DNA of 64,000 nt from Paenibacillus terricola (GTDB lineage: Bacteria > Bacillota > Bacilli > Paenibacillales > Paenibacillaceae), in contig NZ_JACXZA010000002.1 of the NCBI RefSeq assembly GCF_014779765.1, forward strand, positions 434,001-498,000, given 5' to 3'. The notes beneath the pieces are model-generated. The model had not been told where the DNA came from. It did not search any database and saw only the letters and a list, made by a program, of their open reading frames with translations. Positions 24,493 to 33,293 of this stretch are shown here, piece by piece. Both the position numbers and the translations under genes were made by a program. Numbering within the stretch: the first letter of the stretch is position 1; each line of letters begins with the position of its first letter.

Positions 24493-26088
24493 ATGGAGTT
24501 GGATTATTCGACAATGCAGATGCAGGCGGGCAGTCATCCACTCGAAGCAGGCATGATGATAGGGGGTCGTTATCGAATCGCAGGTGTCATCGGGCAGGGT
24601 GGAATGGGGGTTGTATATGCGGCGGAAGATACTCGGCTGCAGGGCAAGCTTCGTGCAGTGAAAGCAGCTGGCCGTTATGGATCCGATTACGACATTTGTG
24701 CAGAAGAGGCGCGTATGTTAATGAGGCTAAGCCATCCGAACGTGCCGCAGATCGTTGACTATTACCCTCCGGACGAAACCGGGATCGAATATGTAGTCAT
24801 GGACTATGTCCACGGAGAGACGGTTATCCAGCGACTAAGTCGGTATCAAGGGCGAATGCCCGTTGATGAAATCGTCTCGATCGGTTTACAACTATGCGAT
24901 GCGCTGTCGTATCTCCATGAGCAGACTCCGCAAATCATTCATCGCGACTTGAAGCCATCCAATGTCATGATTGATAAGAGCGGACATGTGAGGTTAATCG
25001 ATTTTGGCATCGCACGCTTCTATAAAGAAGGGGTGCAATCCGATACCGTCTTGTTAGGCACGCCTGGTTTCGCCGCACCAGAACAGGAGGGTGGCAGCCA
25101 GAGTGATGCACGTACAGACGTTTATGGGCTGGGTGCACTGCTGTATTTTCTTCTAAGCGGTGGCCGCACTTATGCGGTTGGAAATACGAGACTGTTCGAA
25201 TCAGCGGAGCTGGCGATCGACGTTCCGCCTTCATTAGCAGCAGCGGTTCACCGGATGGTGCTTGCGAATCCATCGATGCGTTTCGCATCGATGCGGCAAG
25301 TGGAGGAGGCGCTTATGGATGCGCGGCCGATTGGCCGATCCATTAATCGGATGCTTGGCGGGCGTCATGTTAGCGACAGGTTACCAAACTTGACCGTCAT
25401 ACTGTCGGCTGCTCCAGGCGCTGGTGCTACTTTCGTGACGATGACGCTCGCCAGATTACTAGCAAACGGGGGATATTCAGTGTCCGCTATCGAGTCGTCA
25501 GGTCAAACGCCAGAATGGCATGCGTGGCTGAACGGATCTCGCGCTGACGGCACGATGAATCCAGCGCCAGACGGGGTCTTTTATCGATTCGAGCAACCTC
25601 GAATCGACTGGTATTGCCAATCTCCGGATCGGCCGCCAATCCATGCGGATGAGGAAGCTTCGTTTCGACTGCTCGTTGAGCAAGCCTCGAACATTCGCAA
25701 GTCTCTGCTTGATCTGTCGTCGGGCTGGCATGAGAGAAGCGGACTTGGATGGCTGAATAGAGCTTCTACTATTATTGTTGTTGCTGATCCGAATCCGGCC
25801 AAATGGTCAGCAGTTCGAATGCGGCAGTTGTTTGATGAGCTTGCTGCGGCGCGTGGGGATGGGGCGAAGGTGCTGTGGATAGCGAATAAGGATATCAAGT
25901 TTCCGCAGCGATCGGAATGGCTGTCGATGTTTCCTGAACAGCCCGCGGCTTCAATGCCATTCATCCCGCATGAAGAGTGGATGAAGCTGCTGTGGGATGG
26001 ACGATGGGTAACGGATGTCCCAGCTTATCGGCGTACGTTGATCTCGTCATTCCAACAGGTGATTCGTGTCGTAATCGGCGAGAAATGA
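24493..26088 (+). CDS. Ser/Thr protein kinase fused to a degenerate MinD/ParA-like domain
   Basis: 531 residues, no membrane helix. The kinase domain (~25-280) is complete: glycine loop GVIGQGGMGVVY (31-42), Lys57, Glu72, HRDLKPSN (150-157), DFG (170-172) and APE (195-197). From ~297 a second domain begins with LTVILSAAPGAGATFVTMTL and ARLLANGGYSVSAIES, which reads like the first strand, P-loop and helix of a MinD/ParA/TadZ ATPase, but both signature lysines are replaced by alanine (A307, A312). Later IIVVADPNPAKWSAVR and KVLWIANKD fit that fold. The usual PASTA and TM parts of Firmicute PrkC are missing. Start ATG 24493 follows GGGGAGG. Target unknown. Confidence 0.82.
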   Translation: MELDYSTMQMQAGSHPLEAGMMIGGRYRIAGVIGQGGMGVVYAAEDTRLQGKLRAVKAAGRYGSDYDICAEEARMLMRLSHPNVPQIVDYYPPDETGIEYVVMDYVHGETVIQRLSRYQGRMPVDEIVSIGLQLCDALSYLHEQTPQIIHRDLKPSNVMIDKSGHVRLIDFGIARFYKEGVQSDTVLLGTPGFAAPEQEGGSQSDARTDVYGLGALLYFLLSGGRTYAVGNTRLFESAELAIDVPPSLAAAVHRMVLANPSMRFASMRQVEEALMDARPIGRSINRMLGGRHVSDRLPNLTVILSAAPGAGATFVTMTLARLLANGGYSVSAIESSGQTPEWHAWLNGSRADGTMNPAPDGVFYRFEQPRIDWYCQSPDRPPIHADEEASFRLLVEQASNIRKSLLDLSSGWHERSGLGWLNRASTIIVVADPNPAKWSAVRMRQLFDELAAARGDGAKVLWIANKDIKFPQRSEWLSMFPEQPAASMPFIPHEEWMKLLWDGRWVTDVPAYRRTLISSFQQVIRVVIGEK

Positions 26089-26110
26089 CAGCATCTGCGG
26101 CATTTGGTCA

Positions 26111-26139
26111 TCCACAACGTTGCTTCGATATGGTACAAT
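26111..26139 (+). promoter_or_regulatory. Predicted promoter of the ABC-F gene
   Basis: TCCACA (26111-26116), a 17-bp spacer, extended -10 TGG-TACAAT (26131-26139). Confidence 0.5.
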
Positions 26140-26208
26140 AAGTCCGGCGCGTTCATGCTTTGAGGCGCGATTTATAATCACATTAGATGAAGAAACGGAG
26201 TTTAATAC

Positions 26209-27762
26209 ATGAGTTTATTGACTGTCGAAGATTTGTCCCATAATTTTGGAGATCGGACGCTATTCAAGAATGTGTCCTTCCGGCTGCTTGCTGGAGAACA
26301 TGTCGGACTTGTCGGAGCGAATGGTACGGGCAAATCGACAATGATGAATATTCTAACGGGATCGCTTCTGAAAGATAGCGGCCGTGTGGAGTGGACGCCG
26401 AAGGTCCGCTACGGGTACTTGGATCAGCACACGAAGCTGACACCTGGCAAGACGATTCGCGACGTGCTGAAGGATGCGTTCCTTCCGCTGCTCGAGCTTG
26501 AGAATGAGCTGAATGACATTGCTGGTCAGATGGCTGATGCTGATCCCGATACATTGGAGCAGCTGCTCGAGCGTATGGGCGAAATTCAAGAAGCGCTTGA
26601 TATCGGCGACTTCTACATGTTGGACGTGAAGGTCGAAGAGATGGCGAATGGTCTCGGCCTCAATGCGATTGGTCTGGAACGCGACGTTGCTGCGCTTAGC
26701 GGTGGTCAGCGGACGAAAGTGTTGCTGGCGAAGCTGCTGCTTGAGAAGCCGACAGTTCTATTGCTCGACGAGCCTACCAACTACTTGGACGAAGAGCATA
26801 TTACTTGGCTGACGAACTATCTGCAGAACTATCCATATGCATTCATGCTTATTTCCCATGAAACGAGCTTCATGAATGCGGTGGTTGACATTGTTTATCA
26901 CCTGGAATTTGCACGGTTGACGCGCTATACCGGCAACTATGAGAAATTCCTCCAAATGGCGGATATTAATAAAAACCAGCATATTGATGCTTACGAGAAG
27001 CAGCAGGAGTTTATTAAGAAACAGGAGGACTTTATTCAGCGCAATAAAGCCCGCTATTCGACATCCGGCCGTGCGAAGTCCCGCGAGAAGCAATTGGACC
27101 GCATTGAACGTATCGATAAACCGGAAGAAGCACAGAAGCCGACGTTCGGCTTCAAGGAAGCTCGTACGAGCGGTAAGACGGTCTTCGAGGCAAAAGGTCT
27201 GTCGATCGGCTACGATCGTCCGCTGCTGCCGAAGATGGATGTTCTGATCGAACGCGGCGACAAGGTCGCAATCGTTGGCTGCAACGGCGTTGGTAAGTCG
27301 ACGTTGCTGAAGACGATTCTCGGCGTAATCGAACCGCTCGAAGGCAAGACGTACCGTGGAGACTTCTTGCATCCGGCTTATTTTGCCCAAGAAGCGAAAG
27401 CACCAGGCATTACGCCGCTTGATGATGTCTGGAACGAGTTCTCGAGCTTGAACCAGCACGAAGTACGTGCTGCACTGGCGCGCTGCGGACTGAAGAACGA
27501 GCATATTACACGTTCGCTCAATCAGCTTAGCGGTGGCGAGCAGGCGAAGGTTCGCCTGTGCAAGCTGATGATGCGCGAGAGCAACTGGATTCTGTTCGAC
27601 GAACCTACTAACCACTTGGACGTTGTGGCGAAGGAAGAACTGAAGCGTGCATTGAAGGAATTCAAAGGCACCGTCATCCTCGTTTCCCACGAACCTGACT
27701 TCTACGAAGATTGGGTTACGAAAACTTGGGATGTCGAATCGTGGTCGCTTCAGCCACATTAA
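26209..27762 (+). CDS. ABC-F ribosome-associated ATPase (YkpA/YbiT-like)
   Basis: 517 residues with two nucleotide-binding domains in one chain and no membrane part. Walker A motifs are GANGTGKST (~35-43) and GCNGVGKST (~351-359); signatures are LSGGQ and LSGGE; Walker B motifs are LLLDEPTNYLD and ILFDEPTNHLD. The linker between them is charged and helical, as in translation-associated ABC-F proteins. The overall length and the YLDEEHITWL motif point to the YbiT/YkpA branch. Such proteins act on the ribosomal E site to relieve stalling or modulate translation. Monocistronic, with an inverted-repeat element 6 bp after its stop. Confidence 0.92.
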   Translation: MSLLTVEDLSHNFGDRTLFKNVSFRLLAGEHVGLVGANGTGKSTMMNILTGSLLKDSGRVEWTPKVRYGYLDQHTKLTPGKTIRDVLKDAFLPLLELENELNDIAGQMADADPDTLEQLLERMGEIQEALDIGDFYMLDVKVEEMANGLGLNAIGLERDVAALSGGQRTKVLLAKLLLEKPTVLLLDEPTNYLDEEHITWLTNYLQNYPYAFMLISHETSFMNAVVDIVYHLEFARLTRYTGNYEKFLQMADINKNQHIDAYEKQQEFIKKQEDFIQRNKARYSTSGRAKSREKQLDRIERIDKPEEAQKPTFGFKEARTSGKTVFEAKGLSIGYDRPLLPKMDVLIERGDKVAIVGCNGVGKSTLLKTILGVIEPLEGKTYRGDFLHPAYFAQEAKAPGITPLDDVWNEFSSLNQHEVRAALARCGLKNEHITRSLNQLSGGEQAKVRLCKLMMRESNWILFDEPTNHLDVVAKEELKRALKEFKGTVILVSHEPDFYEDWVTKTWDVESWSLQPH

Positions 27763-27768
27763 GTGAGA

Positions 27769-27936
27769 GTTCAAAAAGTCGGGTTTTCAGCACCGAGAAG
27801 ATTGCGAGAACCTGAAGGAGGAGAAACGGAGTGTAGGCAATACCTACATGAGTACCGGACTTCGAAGGTGAACGCAAGCTTCGACGCCGAATAGGCTTCC
27901 TGATTCACTTCGTGATCAAAAGACGACTTTTTGAAC
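27769..27936. mobile_element. 168-bp inverted-repeat element (MITE-like)
   Basis: Perfect 13-bp terminal inverted repeats, GTTCAAAAAGTCG (27769-27781) and CGACTTTTTGAAC (27924-27936), flank ~140 bp that itself holds dyads such as GTAGG-CAATA-CCTAC and a TGATTCAC...GTGATCA palindrome. No transposase is encoded. From memory, very similar elements are abundant between genes in Paenibacillaceae, but no search was run. It sits 6 bp past the ABC-F stop and could double as a transcription terminator. Confidence 0.7.
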
Positions 27937-28043
27937 AACCTCATTAAGGCATACTAGCTGTATATTGCGCGATAAACCTCAGAGACAAGGTGAAACGGCT
28001 GTCGCCGTTATTTAGACGGCACAGTACGTTTCATTCCAGAGCG

Positions 28044-28071
28044 TGAGTATATGTTCTAAACTTTATACTCA
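28044..28071 (+). promoter_or_regulatory. 8-bp inverted repeat ahead of the two-component operon
   Basis: TGAGTATA (28044-28051) and TATACTCA (28064-28071) with a 12-bp centre, 30 bp before the response-regulator start; possibly an operator or a leader hairpin. Confidence 0.35.
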
Positions 28072-28100
28072 TCTTGGATGAGAGGGCAGGTGAAGCTTAC

Positions 28101-28799
28101 TTGAATGAACGAATTCTAGTGATTGAAGATGAGGAAGGCATATCACGTGTCCTTCAGCTGGAGCTGGAGCATGAGAGCTACACGGTTGGCGTAGCTGCTG
28201 ATGGCCGTACCGGACTCGAAATGGCGCAAACCGGCAATTGGGATTTGGTGCTGCTCGACGTGATGCTTCCCGGATTGAATGGGATTGAGGTGCTCCGGCG
28301 TCTGAGGCAGGGGGGGAACACGGTTCCCGTCATCCTGCTGACGGCAAGGGATACCGTTCCCGATAAGGTAAGCGGCTTCGAGCACGGCGCAAGTGACTAT
28401 GTCACGAAACCGTTCGCGATGGAGGAGTTGCTTGCACGCGTCCGGAATATCCTTCGCATATTCGCACAACACTCGAAGGAGGTCGAAGGGTCCGATCTTA
28501 TTAAGGTCGGCGACCTGACCATTGAGCTCCGTACCCGGAAGGTGTTCCGCAAGGAGCTGGCTGTCGACCTGACGCCGCGTGAATTCGAGTTGCTCGTTTA
28601 CTTGGCGGAGCATAAGAATGAAGAAAAGTCGCGCGAAGATATTTTGTCCGAAGTATGGGGCTATGATTTCATTGGCGAGACTAACCTGGTGGACGTGTAC
28701 ATCCGATACTTGCGGCAGAAGATCGATAAAGGCTTCCGCTATAAGCTCATCCATACCGTTCGCGGTGTAGGCTATATGCTGAAGGAGCCGAATGGATGA
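28101..28799 (+). CDS. OmpR/PhoB-family response regulator
   Basis: 232 residues. The receiver domain has IEDEEG, phosphoacceptor Asp53 in LVLLDVMLPG, LLTAR and DYVTKPF. The C-terminal winged helix runs from TPREFELLVYLAEHK to TVRGVGYMLKE. TTG 28101 gives the expected MNERILVIEDE start and lies 7 nt after AGGTGA; an upstream in-frame TTG at 28074 lacks a Shine-Dalgarno. It overlaps the histidine kinase gene by ATGA, so the two are one operon and cognate. The regulon cannot be inferred from the neighbours. Confidence 0.93.
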   Translation: MNERILVIEDEEGISRVLQLELEHESYTVGVAADGRTGLEMAQTGNWDLVLLDVMLPGLNGIEVLRRLRQGGNTVPVILLTARDTVPDKVSGFEHGASDYVTKPFAMEELLARVRNILRIFAQHSKEVEGSDLIKVGDLTIELRTRKVFRKELAVDLTPREFELLVYLAEHKNEEKSREDILSEVWGYDFIGETNLVDVYIRYLRQKIDKGFRYKLIHTVRGVGYMLKEPNG

Positions 28800-30154
28800 C
28801 GCTTCGCAAACGATATACGTTATTCACGATTTTCTGGATTATCTTCATCCTGCTGCTGTTCAACATCTTCGTGTATTTGTTCGTTATTAACATTACGACG
28901 CGGAGCGAGGAGCAGTCGCTGACCGACAAGGTGAAACTACTGCTGGAGAATACCCATCCGCAGCAGTTGGCGACCTATAAGAACCCCGGACTGCTGAACG
29001 ATTTCTATAACGTGAACGAGCTTATCCGCATCGTTTCTCCAACGGGCGAGATTTGGAGTGAAGAAGGCTCGGACAAGGAATTGCTGAATCAGCCGGCGGT
29101 TTACTACCGCTCACATGATTCGGGTCTAATGACGCTTGGCGGCAAAAGAGTGCTGTACATGCGCGTTCCGCTATACGAGGGGCCGATTCAGGTTGCGAGT
29201 CTAGAAATCATGCGCAAGATGAATACGCTCGATACGTACTTGCAAATTCTCGTCGTTGCGCTCGCGGTCACAAGTGCTGGCGCTATATTGTTCGCGATAT
29301 TCGGTACCTATTGGTTCACCTCGCGGCTCACCTCTCCGATCCAGCAGATGGTATCGACGATGCGTGAGATTGACCGAAGCGGTAAGCTTCGCAAAATCGA
29401 ATCGAAACCCGAAGACGATTCGGCCGAGATGCAGCAGTTGGTGCGCGCCTTCAACCAGATGATTGAGCGGCTCGACAGGACTTTCGCCCGCCAGAAGCAG
29501 TTCGTAGCAGACGCTTCGCATGAGCTGAAGACACCGCTCACGGTTATCGGAAGCTATGCAGGAATGCTGAAGCGCTGGGGCAGGGATGATGCTGCAGTCC
29601 GTGATGAAGCGATTGAATCGATTGCGCGTGAAGTAGAGCGGCTGCAGAACTTGACGAAGTCGATGCTGACGCTTGCCGATGCAGAGCAGGAAGATTGGCT
29701 GAACATGGAGTCATTCGACCTTGTGCCCATTGTGGACGAGCTGTCCGAGATGATGCATGTGACCTTCAGCCGAACGGTAAGGGTGAACGCAGCAAGCGGC
29801 AGTGTGTACTTGAAGGGCGATCGGGATAAGATTCGTCAGTTGTTCGTCATTCTGATCGATAATGCGATCAAATATAGTAAAGACACGATTGACGTTACCG
29901 TTAGCTCGGTGAAGCAGACGGTCCGTGTATACGTGACGGATAAAGGGATTGGCATTCCAGAGAATGAGATTCCTTATTTATTCGAGCGGTTCTACCGCGT
30001 TGATGGTGCACGAAGCCGTGCGACAGGTGGCGTGGGCCTTGGCTTGTCGATTGCGAAACGCATTGTCGATCTGCACGAAGGGCAGATTGATGTGATGAGT
30101 AAGCCAGGACACGGGACAACGATCATGCTGCAATTCCCGCAGCGCAAAGGGTAA
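28796..30154 (+). CDS. Sensor histidine kinase
   Basis: 452 residues. TM1 (~12-35), an extracellular loop of about 110 residues, TM2 (~150-175), HAMP (~176-230), HisKA with His242 in ASHELKTPLTVI, and a HATPase domain with the N box (IDNAIKYSK), DKGIGIP and GGVGLGLSIAK. The architecture is that of ArlS/YkoH-type kinases. It phosphorylates the response regulator it overlaps. The signal sensed is unknown. Confidence 0.93.
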   Translation: MTLRKRYTLFTIFWIIFILLLFNIFVYLFVINITTRSEEQSLTDKVKLLLENTHPQQLATYKNPGLLNDFYNVNELIRIVSPTGEIWSEEGSDKELLNQPAVYYRSHDSGLMTLGGKRVLYMRVPLYEGPIQVASLEIMRKMNTLDTYLQILVVALAVTSAGAILFAIFGTYWFTSRLTSPIQQMVSTMREIDRSGKLRKIESKPEDDSAEMQQLVRAFNQMIERLDRTFARQKQFVADASHELKTPLTVIGSYAGMLKRWGRDDAAVRDEAIESIAREVERLQNLTKSMLTLADAEQEDWLNMESFDLVPIVDELSEMMHVTFSRTVRVNAASGSVYLKGDRDKIRQLFVILIDNAIKYSKDTIDVTVSSVKQTVRVYVTDKGIGIPENEIPYLFERFYRVDGARSRATGGVGLGLSIAKRIVDLHEGQIDVMSKPGHGTTIMLQFPQRKG

Positions 30155-30180
30155 ATCCGTTAATGTGTTGGTGGGATGGA

Positions 30181-30231
30181 GGCTCTGCTTGCCTATTCGG
30201 ATGTGACGGAATGGGCGGGCAGAGTCTTTTT
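30181..30231 (+). terminator. Terminator of the two-component operon
   Basis: GGCTCTGC (30181-30188) pairs with GCAGAGTC (30219-30226), one G-T pair, then TTTTT. Confidence 0.75.
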
Positions 30232-30311
30232 GTATGTGAATGTTATACCAAAGGTTAGGGTTATGTTGCGAAGCAGGGATCATTCGATAGGTGCGTTGAA
30301 TGGGCGGATAT

Positions 30312-30366
30312 ACAAAAACAGCAAACCACCGACCTGCATGTTATTGCATGGAGCGTGTTTGCTGTT
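30312..30366 (-). terminator. Terminator of the NlpC/P60 gene
   Basis: AACAGCAAAC (30317-30326) and GTTTGCTGTT (30357-30366) form a 10-bp perfect stem; read on the reverse strand it ends in TTTTTG. Confidence 0.75.
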
Positions 30367-30389
30367 CCTGCTGTGTGGGGAGCGCGTTA

Positions 30390-30878
30390 TTACTTAATAA
30401 CGCGGCGCGCTGTGATATAGTTTTTCGACCAATAGGTCGAATCGATGTTTGAGATCGTAACACCGGAGCTTGTAGCGGCGTGCAAAATTTTGTTGTTGCC
30501 GGCGTAGATTGCTACGTGTGCCACAGTCGAGCTGCTGTCGGAGCTGAAGAAGACGAGATCGCCCATGCTTAGATAGCTCTTCGCTACCTTCGTACCAAGT
30601 GTTGACTGTTCCTTCGACGTACGAGGAAGCTCGATACCGTTCTCCTTGAATATGTACTGTGTAAATGAGGAGCAGTCGAATGCAGATGTGACATTGCTTG
30701 GAGCGCCGAAACGGTATGGGATGCCGAGATACGATTTGCCGGTTGTTAATACTTCTTCTGCTTTAGGCGTTGCCGCTGATGCTTGACCTGTGAATCCTAA
30801 GCCGAGCGAGGCTAAGCCGATGGTTGCACCCAGCATGACGCTGACGATAGTCTTCATCCATGGTTTCTTGATGTTCAT
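30390..30878 (-). CDS. Secreted NlpC/P60 cell-wall endopeptidase
   Basis: 162 residues. A signal peptide (KKPWMKTIVSVMLGATIGL ... ASA, cleavage near 35) is followed directly by one NlpC/P60 domain with catalytic Cys69 in FDCSSF, His121 in VAHVAIYAG and His133 as third polar residue. It would cleave D-Glu to diamino-acid bonds in peptidoglycan stem peptides. No SH3 or LysM binding domain is present, so it is a minimal secreted enzyme. Start ATG 30878 follows GGAGGG. It is divergent from the MBL gene. Confidence 0.93.
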   Translation of the reverse strand: MNIKKPWMKTIVSVMLGATIGLASLGLGFTGQASAATPKAEEVLTTGKSYLGIPYRFGAPSNVTSAFDCSSFTQYIFKENGIELPRTSKEQSTLGTKVAKSYLSMGDLVFFSSDSSSTVAHVAIYAGNNKILHAATSSGVTISNIDSTYWSKNYITARRVIK

Positions 30879-31065
30879 GTTGTCCCTCCATCGTTAGACT
30901 AAGCTTTTGCTGGATTTACTATAACACAGCTGTGATCTCCTAACGTTTTCCACGGAGCGTGGGAAGCGGGGCGGTACAACGGTTTTCGTCGTTTTATGAA
31001 AGTTCAGTGAGAAAATTCTCATGTTCATATGAGCATAATGAGAGCCAATGAGAGGAGATTCGCGC

Positions 31066-31842
31066 ATGACAAGGTTGACTTTTCGCGGAACAGGTGATTC
31101 CATGGGCGTCCCTCGTGTTTACTGCGATTGTAAGGTTTGCGAGGAGGCCCGTATCACCGGCGAGAATCGGAGATTACGCTCAGCTCTTCAGATCGAAGAT
31201 GATGAACTGGGCCAAATGTGGATCGACTGCGGACCGGATTGGGGACGGCAGATGGAAGCTGCAGGCGTCCGTGCGCCAGAGCGGATGCTAATAACGCATG
31301 CGCATTTTGATCACATCGGCGGATTGGTTGAATGGGCGGATGCATGCCGTTGGCTGGAGCGGAGGGGAGAAGCCTATTCACCGGAAGAGGTTATTCTAGA
31401 GATCAACAGTCGGTTCCCGTGGCTGAACCGACAGATCCATTTTGCAAAGGCTGATGATGATTTAACGTTTGGGGGTTGGAAGGTTCGTGCGTGGAAGGTA
31501 TGTCATGGTAAGAATGGTTACTCCTATGCTTATCGATTCGACCACGACGAGACAGGCCGGGCATGGGCCTATTGCTCGGATGCGATTGCTCTGAAGGATG
31601 TTGAGCTTCAACCGCTTTATGGTTTGGATCTGTTGATTCTCGGAACAAGCTTCTATGAAGAGCCCTATCCGTTCGATACTCGATCGGTATATGATGTGAA
31701 GGAAGCGCTCGAATTGCTCAAGGAGCTAAGGCCGAAGCGTACCGTGTTTACGCATATGTCGCATGATCTGGATCTCCGACGTGATTATGGTTTGCCTGAT
31801 GATGTACAGTTCGCGCGAACGGGTATGAGTATTGATATTTAA
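31066..31842 (+). CDS. MBL-fold metallo-hydrolase, PhnP-like phosphodiesterase
   Basis: 258 residues. LTFRGTGDSMGVPRVYCDCK at the N-terminus, the metal motif THAHFDHIGG near 83-92, CSDAIALK and the closing FTHMSHDLD are those of the PhnP/RNase Z-like cyclic phosphodiesterase branch of the beta-lactamase superfamily. The Cys-x-Cys...Cys cluster (CDCKVC) recalls PhnP's structural zinc site. The substrate is probably a cyclic phosphodiester but is not known. ATG 31066 has AGGAG 8 nt upstream. Confidence 0.88.
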   Translation: MTRLTFRGTGDSMGVPRVYCDCKVCEEARITGENRRLRSALQIEDDELGQMWIDCGPDWGRQMEAAGVRAPERMLITHAHFDHIGGLVEWADACRWLERRGEAYSPEEVILEINSRFPWLNRQIHFAKADDDLTFGGWKVRAWKVCHGKNGYSYAYRFDHDETGRAWAYCSDAIALKDVELQPLYGLDLLILGTSFYEEPYPFDTRSVYDVKEALELLKELRPKRTVFTHMSHDLDLRRDYGLPDDVQFARTGMSIDI

Positions 31843-31976
31843 TGCCTTAAATTAATAACGTGAAATATTCGTTAGAGTTAACGGAAATTGTCGTCTTGCG
31901 CTGTCGCAATGACGCGTTTACAATGAACTTTGGACGACACCGGCTAGTGGACGCCGGTCGAACAGAATCGGAGGCA

Positions 31977-32768
31977 ATGAGAGCGGAAGTGGACATGGAC
32001 ATTTTTGGCGTGTTCAGTATTATTGGTACGATTGCGTTTGCGGTCAGCGGCGCCATCGTCGCGATGGAGGAAGAGTACGATATTCTCGGCGTGTTCGTGC
32101 TTGGTCTCGTAACGGCATTTGGCGGTGGTGTTGTACGTAACGTACTGATTGGCATCCCTGTATCAACCTTATGGAGTCAAGGAGAGCTGTTCAAGATCGC
32201 ATTGATATCGATGACGATCGCATTCATCCTGCCAGTCAATTGGCTAAATCGTTGGCGAAGAAGCGAAGCGTTCTTCGATGCGATTGGTTTATCCGCATTT
32301 GCTATTCAAGGCGCATTGTATGCAACGAAGATCGGTCACCCGGTCAGTGCGGTGCTGGTTGCGGCAATGCTGACGGGTATTGGCGGCGGCATTATCCGGG
32401 ACGTGCTTGCCGGGCGCAAGCCGCTCGTCCTTCGCGACGAGATTTACGCGGTATGGGCAATGCTTGCAGGGCTATGTATTTATTACAAATGGTTTGAATC
32501 GACGATTGAGCTATTAACGTTATTCGCTATCGTAATTGTCCTTCGTATGCTTTCCGTGAACTTCCGCTGGCGCCTGCCGCGCCGCTCGCTCAAGCACGCA
32601 TTCGCGCAATCCGTTTATGACCGTCCGGAGCAGCCCGTAGCACAAGAGACGAAAGAGAAGCAGGCTGTCGCTCAGGGGGCTGTTGAGCTTGAGAGGACTA
32701 AGACGATTAAGCATGCTATAGGCAATCCGTTTGGCGCTCTCGTTAGAAAAGGATGGTGGAACCGTTGA
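31977..32768 (+). CDS. TRIC-type cation channel family membrane protein (UPF0126)
   Basis: About 263 residues with seven predicted membrane helices and the family's two glycine repeats: FGGGVVRNVLIG (~47-58) and GIGGGIIRDVLAG. Bacterial members form trimeric cation-permeable channels. A ~65-residue basic/charged cytoplasmic tail follows the last helix. ATG 31977 is used with GGAGG only 2 nt upstream; ATG 31995 directly ahead of the first helix is an equally good start. Its stop overlaps the phosphatase start by four bases. Confidence 0.87.
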   Translation: MRAEVDMDIFGVFSIIGTIAFAVSGAIVAMEEEYDILGVFVLGLVTAFGGGVVRNVLIGIPVSTLWSQGELFKIALISMTIAFILPVNWLNRWRRSEAFFDAIGLSAFAIQGALYATKIGHPVSAVLVAAMLTGIGGGIIRDVLAGRKPLVLRDEIYAVWAMLAGLCIYYKWFESTIELLTLFAIVIVLRMLSVNFRWRLPRRSLKHAFAQSVYDRPEQPVAQETKEKQAVAQGAVELERTKTIKHAIGNPFGALVRKGWWNR

Positions 32769-33250
32769 AGCACGTATTATTCGTTTGTCTGGGCAATATT
32801 TGCCGTTCTCCGATGGCAGAGGCGGTATTCAGACGTAAAGTAGAAGAAGCAGGATTAAGCAGTGAGATTGGCATCGATTCGGCAGGCACAGGTGATTGGC
32901 ATATCGGTAAGCCGCCGCATGAGGGCACACGTAAGCTGCTCGATTCCAGAGGCATCTCATACGAAGGTATGCGCGCTAGACAAGTGAATGGCCGCGATTT
33001 CTCCGACTTCGATTATATAGTGTGCATGGACAACAGCAATGAGCGCAACGTTAATGCGATTCGCCAAGAATTGAGCGCGAGTGAGCATGGCGAAGCGAAG
33101 CTGTTCAAGCTGCTCGATCTTGTTCCCGAAGCTGGTACGACGGATGTACCGGATCCTTACTACACGGGAAACTTCGAAGAGGTGTATGAGCTCGTCTCCA
33201 CCGGCTGCGACCGCCTGTTAGCGCAGATTAAGCAGGACATAGCAGGTTAA
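32765..33250 (+). CDS. Low-molecular-weight protein-tyrosine phosphatase
   Basis: 161 residues. The P-loop CLGNICRSP carries nucleophile Cys8 and Arg14; the general acid lies in DVPDPYYTGN near residue 125. This is the YfkJ/YwlE family, which dephosphorylates phosphotyrosine or, for YwlE, phosphoarginine; I cannot separate the two here. TTG 32765 is preferred: it gives MKHVLFVCLGN, overlaps the preceding stop (TTGA) and has AAAGGATGG 9 nt upstream. Upstream ATG 32753 is possible. Confidence 0.9.
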   Translation: MKHVLFVCLGNICRSPMAEAVFRRKVEEAGLSSEIGIDSAGTGDWHIGKPPHEGTRKLLDSRGISYEGMRARQVNGRDFSDFDYIVCMDNSNERNVNAIRQELSASEHGEAKLFKLLDLVPEAGTTDVPDPYYTGNFEEVYELVSTGCDRLLAQIKQDIAG

Positions 33251-33257
33251 ACAGTGT

Positions 33258-33293
33258 GAAACCCCCGACTAAGTGGATGTCGGGGGTTTCTTT
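33258..33293 (+). terminator. Terminator after the tyrosine phosphatase gene
   Basis: GAAACCCCCGAC (33258-33269) and GTCGGGGGTTTC (33279-33290) form a perfect 12-bp stem, followed by TTTG. Confidence 0.85.
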
